The notes under the pieces were generated by a model that searched no databases, was not told where the DNA came from, and saw only the letters and a program-made list of their open reading frames with translations. Of a stretch of DNA of 64,000 nucleotides, positions 42,952 to 51,006 are shown one piece after another. The stretch lies in the NCBI GenBank assembly GCA_041860225.1, contig CP151794.1, positions 248,001-312,000 on the forward strand, in the 5' to 3' direction. Source of the stretch: Magnimaribacter mokuoloeensis (GTDB taxonomy: Bacteria; Pseudomonadota; Gammaproteobacteria; Magnimaribacterales; Magnimaribacteraceae). How positions within the stretch are numbered: the first letter of the stretch is position 1; every line of letters starts with the position of its first letter. The position numbers and the translations under genes were made by a program.

Positions 42952-44421
42952 ATGAAAGAAAAAATCATTTCAATTGATCAAGGAACCTCTAGCACTCGAT
43001 CAGTTCTTTATGACAATAAAGGAAGATACATAGACTCTGTCCAACTAGAATTTGAACAACTTTTTCCAATGGAAGGTTGGGTTGAACATAACCCAGATCA
43101 AATTTGGGATACCGTTACAACAACCCTTACTTCTCTTGTTAAAAGAAATGCACTAACCAGCTCAGATATAGCTTCTATAGGGATAACAAATCAAAGGGAA
43201 ACAACTATTGTATGGAACAAGAAAACGGGACAACCAATTTATAACGCTATAGTCTGGCAGGACAGAAGGACAGCAAGTTTTTGCGAGGGACTTATCTCAC
43301 ATGATGAAGAAATACATAAGAAAACTGGTCTTACTTTGGATCCTTATTTTTCTGCCACGAAGATTAATTGGATTTTGAGTAATGTTGACGGAGCAAAAGA
43401 ACTGGCACAAAAAGGAGATTTACTATTTGGAACAGTGGATACTTTTTTGATATGGAAAATGACCCAGGGAAGAGAACACTTAACTGACGTAACTAACGCT
43501 TCGCGAACTATGCTTTTTAATATTGCGGAGGAGAAATGGGATGAAAGCTTATTAGATTTATTTCAAGTTCCTAGAAGTATGCTTCCTGAAGTTTGTGACA
43601 ATATTTACGATTTTGGAGTTACGAATATATTGGGTGGTGATGTGAGTATAGGTGGTGTTGCAGGAGATCAACAGGCAGCCCTTATTGGTCAATGCTGTTT
43701 TAGTCCTGGTGAAGTAAAAAGTACATACGGTACTGGTTGTTTTATGATTGTAAACACTGGTGAAAAGCCTTTGTTTTCGGAAAATAGATTATTAACCACT
43801 ATCGGCTATAGGTTTAATGGAAAAACATCCTATGCTCTTGAAGGAAGTATATTTGTTGCCGGATCTGCAATACAGTGGTTAAGAGATGGGTTAGACTTTT
43901 TCGAGGACTCTTCACAAACAGAAAAGCTAGTAGAAGAAGCTTCATTGGACTCAAATGTGCTTGTGGTACCGGCCCTTACCGGCCTAGGGGCACCATATTG
44001 GGATGCAGAAGCAAGGGGGGCTATATTTGGGCTGACAAGAGACACGGGAAAGGAAGAAATCACTAAAGCAACACTGGAGTCAATTGCTTATCAATCAAGA
44101 GACTTGATAGAGGCTATGAAAAAAGATAACGCTTCCCTAGATAGATTAATGATAGATGGCGGAATGGTTGTAAATAATTGGTTCTGTCAAAAGCTTGCCA
44201 ACACCCTTGCCGTTGAAGTTACACGACCAGAAATTATTGAGACCACATCTCTTGGAGCTGCTTTCCTTGCTGGAATCAACGCAGGTTTATTTGAAGATAT
44301 TGAGATGCTTAGGAAGTTGAAGGTTATAGAAAGATCCTTCGTTCCTGAAGAAAGAGAAGAGGAGAGCTATCTTGAATGGAAAGACGCGGTTACAAAAGTT
44401 CTGACAAATAAATTAGTTTAG
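42952..44421 (+). CDS. glpK: Glycerol kinase
   Basis: Phosphorylates glycerol to glycerol-3-phosphate. The 489-residue protein is a full-length FGGY kinase: 'SIDQGTSSTRSVLYD' (phosphate 1, near 6-20), 'GITNQRETTIVWNKKTG' (near 80-96, with the glycerol-binding Arg-Glu), 'AIVWQDRRT', 'GVAGDQQAALIGQCCF' (Asp base, near 240-255) and 'STYGTGCFMIVNTG'. 'LMIDGGMVVNNWFCQKLANTL' in pieces is the adenosine site. No glpF or glpD lies nearby, though plsB (60654) uses the product. AGGAG is well placed. Its end overlaps argF by nine bases. Confidence 0.96.
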   Translation: MKEKIISIDQGTSSTRSVLYDNKGRYIDSVQLEFEQLFPMEGWVEHNPDQIWDTVTTTLTSLVKRNALTSSDIASIGITNQRETTIVWNKKTGQPIYNAIVWQDRRTASFCEGLISHDEEIHKKTGLTLDPYFSATKINWILSNVDGAKELAQKGDLLFGTVDTFLIWKMTQGREHLTDVTNASRTMLFNIAEEKWDESLLDLFQVPRSMLPEVCDNIYDFGVTNILGGDVSIGGVAGDQQAALIGQCCFSPGEVKSTYGTGCFMIVNTGEKPLFSENRLLTTIGYRFNGKTSYALEGSIFVAGSAIQWLRDGLDFFEDSSQTEKLVEEASLDSNVLVVPALTGLGAPYWDAEARGAIFGLTRDTGKEEITKATLESIAYQSRDLIEAMKKDNASLDRLMIDGGMVVNNWFCQKLANTLAVEVTRPEIIETTSLGAAFLAGINAGLFEDIEMLRKLKVIERSFVPEEREEESYLEWKDAVTKVLTNKLV

Positions 44422-45294
44422 GAGTTCTATAAGAAGTCCTTTTTGGGCATGTAATCGATTTTCAGCTTGCCTCCATACTCTACTTCTTTGATCATCCAAT
44501 AGAGTGGTCGAAATCTCCTGGCCTTTGATGGCAGGCAAACAATGCAAGAACATAACATCTGAGTTGGCTTGATCTAAAGTATTTTCATTAACTTGATAGT
44601 TTTCAAAAGCTTTTCTTCTTTTTTCTGATTCTCTTTCATCACCCATAGAAACCCAAACATCTGTAGATATAAGGTCACTACCTTTTACTGCTTCAGATAC
44701 AGATTCAGTAAATGTAACATTTTTAAAATTTTGTTTTTTAACAGGTAAATACTCTTTAGGACACGCAATCCAAAGTTCGAAATCAAATAACTCAGCAGCC
44801 TGAGCATATGAAAAGCAAACATTATTGAAGTCACCGCACCAAGCCACCTTTTTTCCTTTTACAGATCCCTTTTCTTCGAAGAAAGTAAGTAGGTCCGCTA
44901 GTAGTTGGCAAGGATGAGATTTATTACTTAAACCATTTATGACAGGAACAGATGAATTTTCTGAAAACTTTAGCTGTGTCTCATGATCAATTGTCCTTAA
45001 GACAAGTCCATCAACCATAGAGCTTAAAACTATTGCCGTATCTTCAATTGGCTCACCTCTACCAAGCTGCAAGTCATGAACTGATAGAAAGCTTGCCTTG
45101 CCACCAAGTTGTGTCATGGCCACTTCAAAAGATACCCTTGTTCTGGTAGAAGATTTTTCAAAAATTAAACCCAGGAATTTACCTTCCAGAGCATTAGAAA
45201 TTTTATTTCTGGATTTGAGTTCAAGAGAATTTTTGATAATTCTCTCGAGGTCTTCAACCTCATAGTTATTTAAATCTAAAAAATGATTATTCAT
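44413..45294 (-). CDS. argF: Ornithine carbamoyltransferase
   Basis: Makes citrulline from ornithine and carbamoyl phosphate in arginine synthesis. The 293-residue protein has the carbamoyl-phosphate motif 'FEKSSTRTRVSFEVAM' (near 49-64), 'GLSNKSHPCQLLADLLTF' (near 120-137), 'DVWVSMGDE' (near 215-223, the ornithine side) and 'MFLHCLPA' (near 250-257, catalytic Cys). The length is close to the short end of the family. It is divergent from the serA-like gene and overlaps the convergent glpK by nine bases. Confidence 0.95.
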   Translation of the reverse strand: MNNHFLDLNNYEVEDLERIIKNSLELKSRNKISNALEGKFLGLIFEKSSTRTRVSFEVAMTQLGGKASFLSVHDLQLGRGEPIEDTAIVLSSMVDGLVLRTIDHETQLKFSENSSVPVINGLSNKSHPCQLLADLLTFFEEKGSVKGKKVAWCGDFNNVCFSYAQAAELFDFELWIACPKEYLPVKKQNFKNVTFTESVSEAVKGSDLISTDVWVSMGDERESEKRRKAFENYQVNENTLDQANSDVMFLHCLPAIKGQEISTTLLDDQRSRVWRQAENRLHAQKGLLIELLN

Positions 45295-45385
45295 GTGATT
45301 AAAAAAGGGGCGTGACTATATAGATTATCGATCATTTAAGCAATTAATGGTAAGCTTCGCGGCCTTAAAAATAAAGCTAATTAAT

Positions 45386-46573
45386 ATGCATCAATATAAA
45401 GTAAAGCCTCTAAGTAATATAGCAAAGATAGGACTAGATAAATTAGAAGGAACTGACTGCTCCTTAGAAGAGAGTATCGATAATCCGGATGGAGTCTTAG
45501 TTAGGAGTACTAAGATTACATCTGAGGATTTAAATTCTGAACTGAAGGCTATTTCAAGGGCTGGGGCAGGGGTAAATAATATTCCTGTCGATACTTGTAC
45601 TGGTCAAGGAATAGTAGTTTTTAACACCCCAGGCGCTAATGCCAATGCTGTTAAAGAATTAGTGTTGGCTGGTTTAATGCTTTCCTCTCGAAATGTTTAT
45701 GCAAGTATTGATTTTGTAAATGAGCTCACTGATATGGATCAAATGAGCGATCTAGAACCTTTTCTTGAGAGTAATAAAAAGCAATTTAAAGGAAGTGAAC
45801 TTGCTGGCTCAACACTTGGAGTAGTGGGGCTAGGAGCAATAGGCTCTAAAGTAGCTCGAATGGGAGTTTCTCTTGATATGGCAGTTGTCGGTTATGATCC
45901 AGCCCTTTCAGTGGAAGCAGCATGGAGACTTCCTAGCCAAGTTCAACCTGCAAACTCAATAGAGGAGTTATTTAAGGTTAGTGACTACATTTCTATTCAT
46001 ATACCCGCTCTTCCTTCTACCGAAGGAATCATAAACGGTGATTTATTTAGAGAAGCTTCTAATCTTTCACTTCTTAATTTCGCAAGACATGAAGTAGTAA
46101 ATACCGATGATGTTTTAAAATATCTTGATAAAGGTTGTTTAAGAAATTTTATAACTGATTTCCCAACTCCTGAACTTATTAAAAGGGCAAATAATAATAA
46201 AGATGTGGTTTTATTACCTCATATAGGAGCCAGTACAGCGCAAGCTGAAGAAAATTGTGCAGTCATGGCTGTGAATCAGGTGGTTGAATTTCTTGAGACT
46301 GGCAACATCAAAAATTCAGTAAATTTTCCTAATGTTCAACTCAAAAGAACTACAGATTATAGGATAAGTATTATTAATAAAAATGTACCTGCAATGATAG
46401 GTCAAATTGCAACCGCTCTGGGCGAGCTTAACTTAAATATTGCCGAGATGACCAATGTCAGTAAAGGAGACATTGCCTACAATCTTATAGATATAGAGAA
46501 CCCAGTTGATGAAGCATCTATTGCAAAACTCAAAGAGATAGAGAACGTAATAAACGTCAGATTGATCACTTAA
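45386..46573 (+). CDS. serA: D-3-phosphoglycerate dehydrogenase
   Basis: First step of serine synthesis. I placed the start at the ATG 45386 ('MHQYKVKPLSNIAKIGLDKL'), giving 395 residues; an ATG at 45347 adds 13 unconserved residues. The fold is substrate domain, Rossmann domain ('GSTLGVVGLGAIGSKVARMG', near 140-160), then a C-terminal ACT domain (near 320-395, 'NKNVPAMIGQIATALGELNLNIAEM' in pieces). 'SRAGAGVNNIPVDTCT' and 'LLPHIGASTAQAEENCA' (catalytic His) are 2-hydroxy-acid dehydrogenase motifs. It resembles the short ACT-type PGDH found in many bacteria. The upstream gap to argF is short and holds both promoters. Confidence 0.88.
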   Translation: MHQYKVKPLSNIAKIGLDKLEGTDCSLEESIDNPDGVLVRSTKITSEDLNSELKAISRAGAGVNNIPVDTCTGQGIVVFNTPGANANAVKELVLAGLMLSSRNVYASIDFVNELTDMDQMSDLEPFLESNKKQFKGSELAGSTLGVVGLGAIGSKVARMGVSLDMAVVGYDPALSVEAAWRLPSQVQPANSIEELFKVSDYISIHIPALPSTEGIINGDLFREASNLSLLNFARHEVVNTDDVLKYLDKGCLRNFITDFPTPELIKRANNNKDVVLLPHIGASTAQAEENCAVMAVNQVVEFLETGNIKNSVNFPNVQLKRTTDYRISIINKNVPAMIGQIATALGELNLNIAEMTNVSKGDIAYNLIDIENPVDEASIAKLKEIENVINVRLIT

Positions 46574-46931
46574 TCTTTTAAGTCATTGTTTTATTTATAG
46601 ATTTATTTTTAGTGATATAAAGCCCTTTAGCAAAAGTTTCTTTATTGAAATTACGCACAGTTTCTTACTAAAATTCTGCAAAAGCATCAATAGTCAATTT
46701 ATTTACAATATATAAACAAAAATTATCAATATTTCTTATAAAGTATTGATTTTGTTAATTTTATTAAAATGTGTTTGAAATTTGATCAATTCGCTGAAAC
46801 TCGCTTATTTTTTCTAGGAAAGAAAAAATATCTAAGTTATCCAAAGAGTTATCCACAGAAAATGTGGATAAAAAAAAGCATATTTAACAAAGAAGTTTTT
46901 AATCTTTTATTTATTCTTCATAATTGAAATT
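46574..46931. other. AT-rich gene-free region with a DnaA-box cluster
   Basis: The only stretch over 300 bases without a gene. It is strongly AT-rich, with runs such as the one near 46740-46780 that could unwind easily. It holds three good DnaA boxes at its right end (46837-46871) and weaker 7/9 matches at 46651-46659 and 46699-46707. No gene, tRNA or terminator is seen. It may be a replication origin, a DnaA-titrating site or just a DnaA-controlled promoter region for ung. No dnaA, dnaN or gidA gene lies in this window. Confidence 0.5.
46837..46871. promoter_or_regulatory. Three DnaA boxes, two as a perfect inverted pair
   Basis: TTATCCAAA (46837-46845, 8/9), TTATCCACA (46849-46857, perfect) and TGTGGATAA (46863-46871, perfect on the opposite strand). 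The last two face each other across five bases. They lie about 60 bases before ung. Confidence 0.75.
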
Positions 46932-47627
46932 ATGACTACAAGAAAAATGCCGAATATGGATATATCTTGGCTAGTAGCCCTTGAAGATGAATTCAAAAAA
47001 CCCTATATGTTGAATCTAAGACAATTTTTAATTCAAGAAAAATCTAAGAACAAAATAATTTTTCCTCCGAATGAAAAAACATTTTCTTCCTTCCAATTAA
47101 CCTCTTTAAACGAAGTAAAGTTAGTCATCATAGGTCAAGATCCTTACCATGGAGTGGGACAGGCAAATGGCCTTGCGTTTTCTGTAGAAAGAGATACTAA
47201 AATCCCACCTTCTCTAATTAATATCTTCAAAGAATTAGGAGATGATATGAATCTACAACCACCCAATCATGGAGATTTAACATTTTGGGCTAAGCAAGGC
47301 GTATTACTTTTAAATTCTGTACTGACTGTTGTAAAAGGTGAGCCTACTTCTCACTCTGATAAAGGATGGGAGATATTTACAGACAAAGTAATTGAAATAT
47401 TGAACAAAAAAGAAAATATAGTTTTTATGTTATGGGGTAGCTATGCTCAAAAGAAAGGATCCATAATAGATGCCTCCAAGCATTGTGTATTGAAAGCTCC
47501 TCATCCTTCTCCTTTATCAGCTCATAGGGGGTTTTTTGGTTCAAAGCATTTTTCAAAAGCGAACCAATATCTTACAAAGAAAGGGAAGACTCCCATAAAG
47601 TGGACTCAAAAAGAGATTAATTGCTAA
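46932..47627 (+). CDS. ung: Uracil-DNA glycosylase
   Basis: Removes uracil from DNA in base excision repair. The 231-residue protein has all family 1 motifs: 'VIIGQDPYHGVGQANGLAFSV' in pieces (near 76-96; Asp is the water-activating base), 'PPSLINIFKELGDD', 'GVLLLNSVLTV' (uracil-binding Asn) and 'APHPSPLSAHRGFFGSKHFSKAN' in pieces (near 190-212; catalytic His and the Leu that flips the base). The upstream region carries a cluster of DnaA boxes. Its stop overlaps ygfZ on the other strand by four bases. Confidence 0.96.
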   Translation: MTTRKMPNMDISWLVALEDEFKKPYMLNLRQFLIQEKSKNKIIFPPNEKTFSSFQLTSLNEVKLVIIGQDPYHGVGQANGLAFSVERDTKIPPSLINIFKELGDDMNLQPPNHGDLTFWAKQGVLLLNSVLTVVKGEPTSHSDKGWEIFTDKVIEILNKKENIVFMLWGSYAQKKGSIIDASKHCVLKAPHPSPLSAHRGFFGSKHFSKANQYLTKKGKTPIKWTQKEINC

Positions 47628-48457
47628 AAAATTATCTCCTGCTCTTTATAATTTTTATTCATTGATAGGAGACAAATATTTTTTCCTTCTTTTGCAGATG
47701 ACATCAACACTAAACCAATAGATTTTTGGTTATCATCAAAAACTTTAGACAATGGCTTTACTTTCTTCTCCGTCGTTTTGATTATTATGTTGGGTAAATT
47801 TTTAGCCCTGTAATGCATTCTTGCAACTATTTCTTGACCTGTGTAGCAACCTTTCTCAAAATCAATCCTCGATGTAAGGTGGTAGCCAAGTTCGTGAGGC
47901 GTGAATTTATTGCTCGCTTCAGAGGTTATTTCGTAATTTAGATTCAATATTTCATCTTGTTTCCATGCACTTTCGTCAAGAGAAACCTCAAAAGCTTCGA
48001 ATAATTTAGAGTTTGTTGAATATACTATGTGAAACTCTTTTTCTAAGTAGTGAACTCTTGAGAATAAATCATTATCTTCAAAAGATTTATCTAAATTTGA
48101 TTCAGGAAACATATCTTTAAGGAGGTCGTTCTTTATACCAAAAAATTGATACTGGTCCTCAATCGACATTTTTGTATCGTAAAAAGGTTGGTATTTTTCT
48201 AAAACAGCCATTGTCAATTCTAGAACTTTTTTATCTCCAATTAGATGATAGGAGTCGTCCCTTTCAGCATTTATCGCAGTTACAAATGAACCTATCGTCC
48301 TGCCTTTTACATCGCAAATTGCGCCCAATACACAATTTCTTTCCGATACTTTATCCATATCTGAGGTTATTTGACCTTGAAGAAGTTCAAATGAGCCTTT
48401 GCCATTTAATTCAAGTATGCTCAAATACTCAAGTTTTATAAGACGCTTTTCTTCCAC
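47624..48457 (-). CDS. ygfZ: Folate-binding protein YgfZ (iron-sulfur cluster maintenance)
   Basis: A GcvT-like protein that helps assemble or repair some Fe-S enzymes in a folate-dependent way. The 277-residue product has the defining motif 'KGCYTGQEIVARMHYRAK' (near residues 200-217) with its conserved Cys, and the N-terminal 'LNGKGSFELLQGQITSDMD' near 15-33. 'FTPHELGYHLTSRIDF' precedes the motif. It is divergent from sdhE, as in E. coli and relatives, with 23 bases between the starts. This synteny supports the call. Confidence 0.92.
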   Translation of the reverse strand: MEEKRLIKLEYLSILELNGKGSFELLQGQITSDMDKVSERNCVLGAICDVKGRTIGSFVTAINAERDDSYHLIGDKKVLELTMAVLEKYQPFYDTKMSIEDQYQFFGIKNDLLKDMFPESNLDKSFEDNDLFSRVHYLEKEFHIVYSTNSKLFEAFEVSLDESAWKQDEILNLNYEITSEASNKFTPHELGYHLTSRIDFEKGCYTGQEIVARMHYRAKNLPNIIIKTTEKKVKPLSKVFDDNQKSIGLVLMSSAKEGKNICLLSMNKNYKEQEIIF

Positions 48458-48480
48458 AACAACTATTATAAGGCAATACT

Positions 48481-48744
48481 TTGAATGAATTAGAGAAAAA
48501 AATACTATGGCAATGCAGGCGAGGTTTATGGGAGCTAGATGCCATCTTAATCCCTTTTGTCGAAAAAAACTTTTCTAATCTAGAAGAAATAGAAAAAGAA
48601 AATTTCAAAAAATTATTGGCATATGAGGATATAGAAATCTTTGATATTTTAGTTAACAAAAAACCATTTGAAGATAATGAGATAGGTGGCATTGTTTCTA
48701 AGATACTTGAGTTTCATATTTCTAACTTGGGAGAATCCTTTTGA
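48481..48744 (+). CDS. sdhE: FAD assembly factor SdhE
   Basis: A small (87-residue) helical protein that promotes covalent FAD attachment to succinate dehydrogenase SdhA. The hallmark 'RRGLWELDAILIPFVE' (RGxxE, near 14-29) and 'LLAYEDIEIFDIL' near 45-57 are clear. The start is TTG at 48481; the nearby ATG is in another frame with a quick stop. It is divergent from ygfZ, and its stop overlaps the glk start by four bases, so glk translation is probably coupled to it. No sdh genes are in this window. Confidence 0.9.
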   Translation: MNELEKKILWQCRRGLWELDAILIPFVEKNFSNLEEIEKENFKKLLAYEDIEIFDILVNKKPFEDNEIGGIVSKILEFHISNLGESF

Positions 48745-49661
48745 TACTGATCGCTGACCTGGGAGCAACTAATGCTAGATTTTGTGTAACGGAAGATGGC
48801 AAAACTTATTTATGCGAATCGATTTATAAGATTAATGACTTTGATTCATTAAAAGAACTCTGTTTAAAGTATATTTCTGACAATAATCTAGACAAATTAG
48901 ATAAAGGTATAATTGGAGTAGCAGCTCCAATCCTTGGGGATAAAGTCGTTTTCGTAAATGCTGACCTAGAATTTCGTATTTCAGAACTCAAAAATAATAT
49001 TTTTTCGGGAGGCTTGCTTGTTGTAAATGATTTAGAGCTTCAAGCTTATGCAGTTTTAAATCTTCAACACTCTGATTTAACTTATATAGGCAAAGAGACT
49101 TGTTCTGAAGATCCAAAAATCCTTGTAGCTCCTGGAACTGGACTTGGACTTGCAGGAGTAGTTGGTAATCAAGTTGTCTCCACAGAAGCAGGGCATATAA
49201 ACATATCAGACAAGATTTTGAGGCCAGATTTAAAAAAAATAATTGATAGATTTATTTTAGATAACAAAAGAGTCCCTACTTACGAAGATTTACTTTCTGG
49301 AAAAGGAATAACTTACTTCTATTCAACTTTGTCAGGTGACCTTGATAGTGACCTTACTAGCGAAAAAATATTGACCGAAAGGTCAGACCCACATTGCTTA
49401 CACAGTATAAACTTATTAAATTATCTTTTAGCTTCATATCTTAGATATATGGCCTTAGTTTGGGGAGCAAATGGAGGAGTCTTACTATCCGGTTCTATAG
49501 TAAACTCTTTGTTACTTGAAGAAGACTTTACTGAGTTCAGAAAAACCTTTGAAGACAGTGAAACTATGAAAGATTTTATGCAATCAGTTCCTTTGGCAAT
49601 AGTTAGAATAGAAGATATTGGTTTTGCAGGTGGTTTAGAGTTATCTAAAAAATTATTATAA
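48741..49661 (+). CDS. glk: Glucokinase (Glk family)
   Basis: Phosphorylates glucose to glucose-6-phosphate. The 306-residue protein has the phosphate-1 motif 'LIADLGATNARFCV' at the N-terminus, 'VNDLELQAYAV' with the catalytic Asp (near 98-108), 'LVAPGTGLGLAGVVG' (near 133-147) and 'STEAGHINIS' (near 152-161), which hold glucose, plus 'ANGGVLLSGSIVN' as adenosine site. This is the bacterial Glk type, not ROK. The start is TTG, overlapping the sdhE stop. It ends 40 bases before rpoE, a gap that contains the rpoE promoter. Confidence 0.87.
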   Translation: MILIADLGATNARFCVTEDGKTYLCESIYKINDFDSLKELCLKYISDNNLDKLDKGIIGVAAPILGDKVVFVNADLEFRISELKNNIFSGGLLVVNDLELQAYAVLNLQHSDLTYIGKETCSEDPKILVAPGTGLGLAGVVGNQVVSTEAGHINISDKILRPDLKKIIDRFILDNKRVPTYEDLLSGKGITYFYSTLSGDLDSDLTSEKILTERSDPHCLHSINLLNYLLASYLRYMALVWGANGGVLLSGSIVNSLLLEEDFTEFRKTFEDSETMKDFMQSVPLAIVRIEDIGFAGGLELSKKLL

Positions 49662-49665
49662 ATAA

Positions 49666-49695
49666 GAACTTAGTCACATATTTGCTGTCTATAAT
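49666..49695 (+). promoter_or_regulatory. Sigma-E-type promoter of rpoE, overlapping a sigma-70 -10
   Basis: GAACTT (49666-49671), exactly 16 bases, then TCTATA (49688-49693) fits the sigma-E consensus. A perfect TATAAT (49690-49695) overlaps the -10. Transcription would start at or just before the rpoE ATG at 49702. Confidence 0.65.
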
Positions 49696-49701
49696 TTAGT
49701 A

Positions 49702-50310
49702 ATGAAAGTTTCCAATAAAGAAATAGATCTTGGACTCGTACAAAGAGCAAAATCTGGAGATTATCAAGCTTTTGACCTACTTGTATTGAAATATCAATCC
49801 AGATTGATATCTACGGCTTTTAAATTTGTGAAAGATGCACAAATTGCGGAAGATGTTGTTCAAGATTCTTTCATAAAAGCCTACAAAGCACTCGACTCTT
49901 TTAGAGAAGATAGTTCCTTCTATACCTGGATATATAGGATCACAGTCAATACTTCAAAAAATTTCCTTGTATCTAAAAAAAGAAAGAGTGAGTTATTGAT
50001 CTCAGATCTTTCTGAAGAAGCATCTTATGAAATTGAGCCTGTAGAAACCTATTCTCCTGAAGACTTATTACAAGCCACGCAGCTAAAAAAAGTCATTACA
50101 GAAACTATTGACCAGCTAGGAGAAGACACTAGGACAGCCCTAACTTTAAGAGAGCTCGATGGCCTAAGTTATGAACAAATAGCTGAAGTTGTGAATTGCC
50201 CCGTGGGAACTGTTCGGTCAAGAATATTTAGAGGTAGAGAGGTGATTGATGAGGCCATATTTCAATATAAAAAAGATAATAAGACAAAATATTTAGAGGT
50301 TAAGAAATGA
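49702..50310 (+). CDS. rpoE: Extracytoplasmic stress sigma factor RpoE (AlgU)
   Basis: An ECF sigma factor of 202 residues that turns on envelope-stress genes. Region 2 holds 'YQAFDLLVLKYQSRLI', 'VVQDSFIKAYKALDSFREDSSFYTWIYRI' in pieces (near 56-86), and region 4 has 'LREL.GLSYEQIAEVVNCPVGTVRSRIFRGRE' (near 148-180), both very close to E. coli RpoE. It is followed with a four-base overlap by its anti-sigma factor gene. The upstream sigma-E-like promoter predicts self-activation. The promoter lies so close that the mRNA would be leaderless or nearly so; no Shine-Dalgarno is seen. Confidence 0.95.
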   Translation: MKVSNKEIDLGLVQRAKSGDYQAFDLLVLKYQSRLISTAFKFVKDAQIAEDVVQDSFIKAYKALDSFREDSSFYTWIYRITVNTSKNFLVSKKRKSELLISDLSEEASYEIEPVETYSPEDLLQATQLKKVITETIDQLGEDTRTALTLRELDGLSYEQIAEVVNCPVGTVRSRIFRGREVIDEAIFQYKKDNKTKYLEVKK

Positions 50311-50999
50311 GCGATAATAAAAACATGAAAGAAAAGATATCTGCTTTAGCGGATGGAGAGCTTTCTGATTTTGAGACCAGAAGAATATTGGCTGAAATAT
50401 CATCAAATCCTCAATATAGAGATTTCTGGCGTAGTATTCAGCAAACTAAACTTTCACTTGAAGAATCAGATGCCGAATTTCTAGATTCCGATATATCTGA
50501 ACAGCTCTATTCCAAGCTGGGAAAAAGAAGACCGATCAAGAAAGAGCAATTAAACAAACCTTCTCTATCTAAATTCCAGTTTTATGCAGCTTCTTTCGCG
50601 GGTTGTCTTGGAGTAATTATTTATTCTTTAATTCCTCAATCCAGTGAAACCTTTTCTGATTTCGCCTCTCAAAAGATAAATCAAGCCATCGATAGTCCTC
50701 AAGCCATGGAGGTATTAAATAATTCTGTATCAGGAATGAATGTGATTCTACAAGACTTTGAATCCAATAACTTAGGTACTTTAGCCAATTACAAAGTCAC
50801 TAACTCAGGAGAAAAATTCAAAGTGAGTTTGTATCCAATCCAAGAAATCAATAAAATAGCCATAAATGAAGCAGCTAAGATTTCATACATAAAATCTAAA
50901 ACAGGAGTTTATGTTGTATCGGTAAGTGGAAACATTTCAACTGACAAAAAGAATCAAATTCTTCAGAAAGCAAATTTTTTTGCTGAGAAATTAAAATAA
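50307..50999 (+). CDS. rseA: Anti-sigma-E factor RseA (MucA-like)
   Basis: A 230-residue inner-membrane protein that holds RpoE inactive until cleaved by site-1 and site-2 proteases. The N-terminal cytoplasmic domain 'KEKISALADGELSDFETRRILAEIS' in pieces (near 8-32) is the sigma-binding RseA_N pattern. One membrane helix follows near 92-110 ('FYAASFAGCLGVIIYSLIP'), then a periplasmic part of about 115 residues. The gene overlaps rpoE by four bases and is followed by the protease gene mucD after seven bases. RseB/MucB, the usual partner, is missing from the operon. Confidence 0.88.
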   Translation: MSDNKNMKEKISALADGELSDFETRRILAEISSNPQYRDFWRSIQQTKLSLEESDAEFLDSDISEQLYSKLGKRRPIKKEQLNKPSLSKFQFYAASFAGCLGVIIYSLIPQSSETFSDFASQKINQAIDSPQAMEVLNNSVSGMNVILQDFESNNLGTLANYKVTNSGEKFKVSLYPIQEINKIAINEAAKISYIKSKTGVYVVSVSGNISTDKKNQILQKANFFAEKLK

Positions 51000-51006
51000 A
51001 TTACAT

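Noticed and set aside
46849..46871. Inverted TTATCCACA pair as a transcription terminator
   Set aside because: The stem is AT-rich and no T run follows on the correct strand; the arms are perfect DnaA boxes instead.
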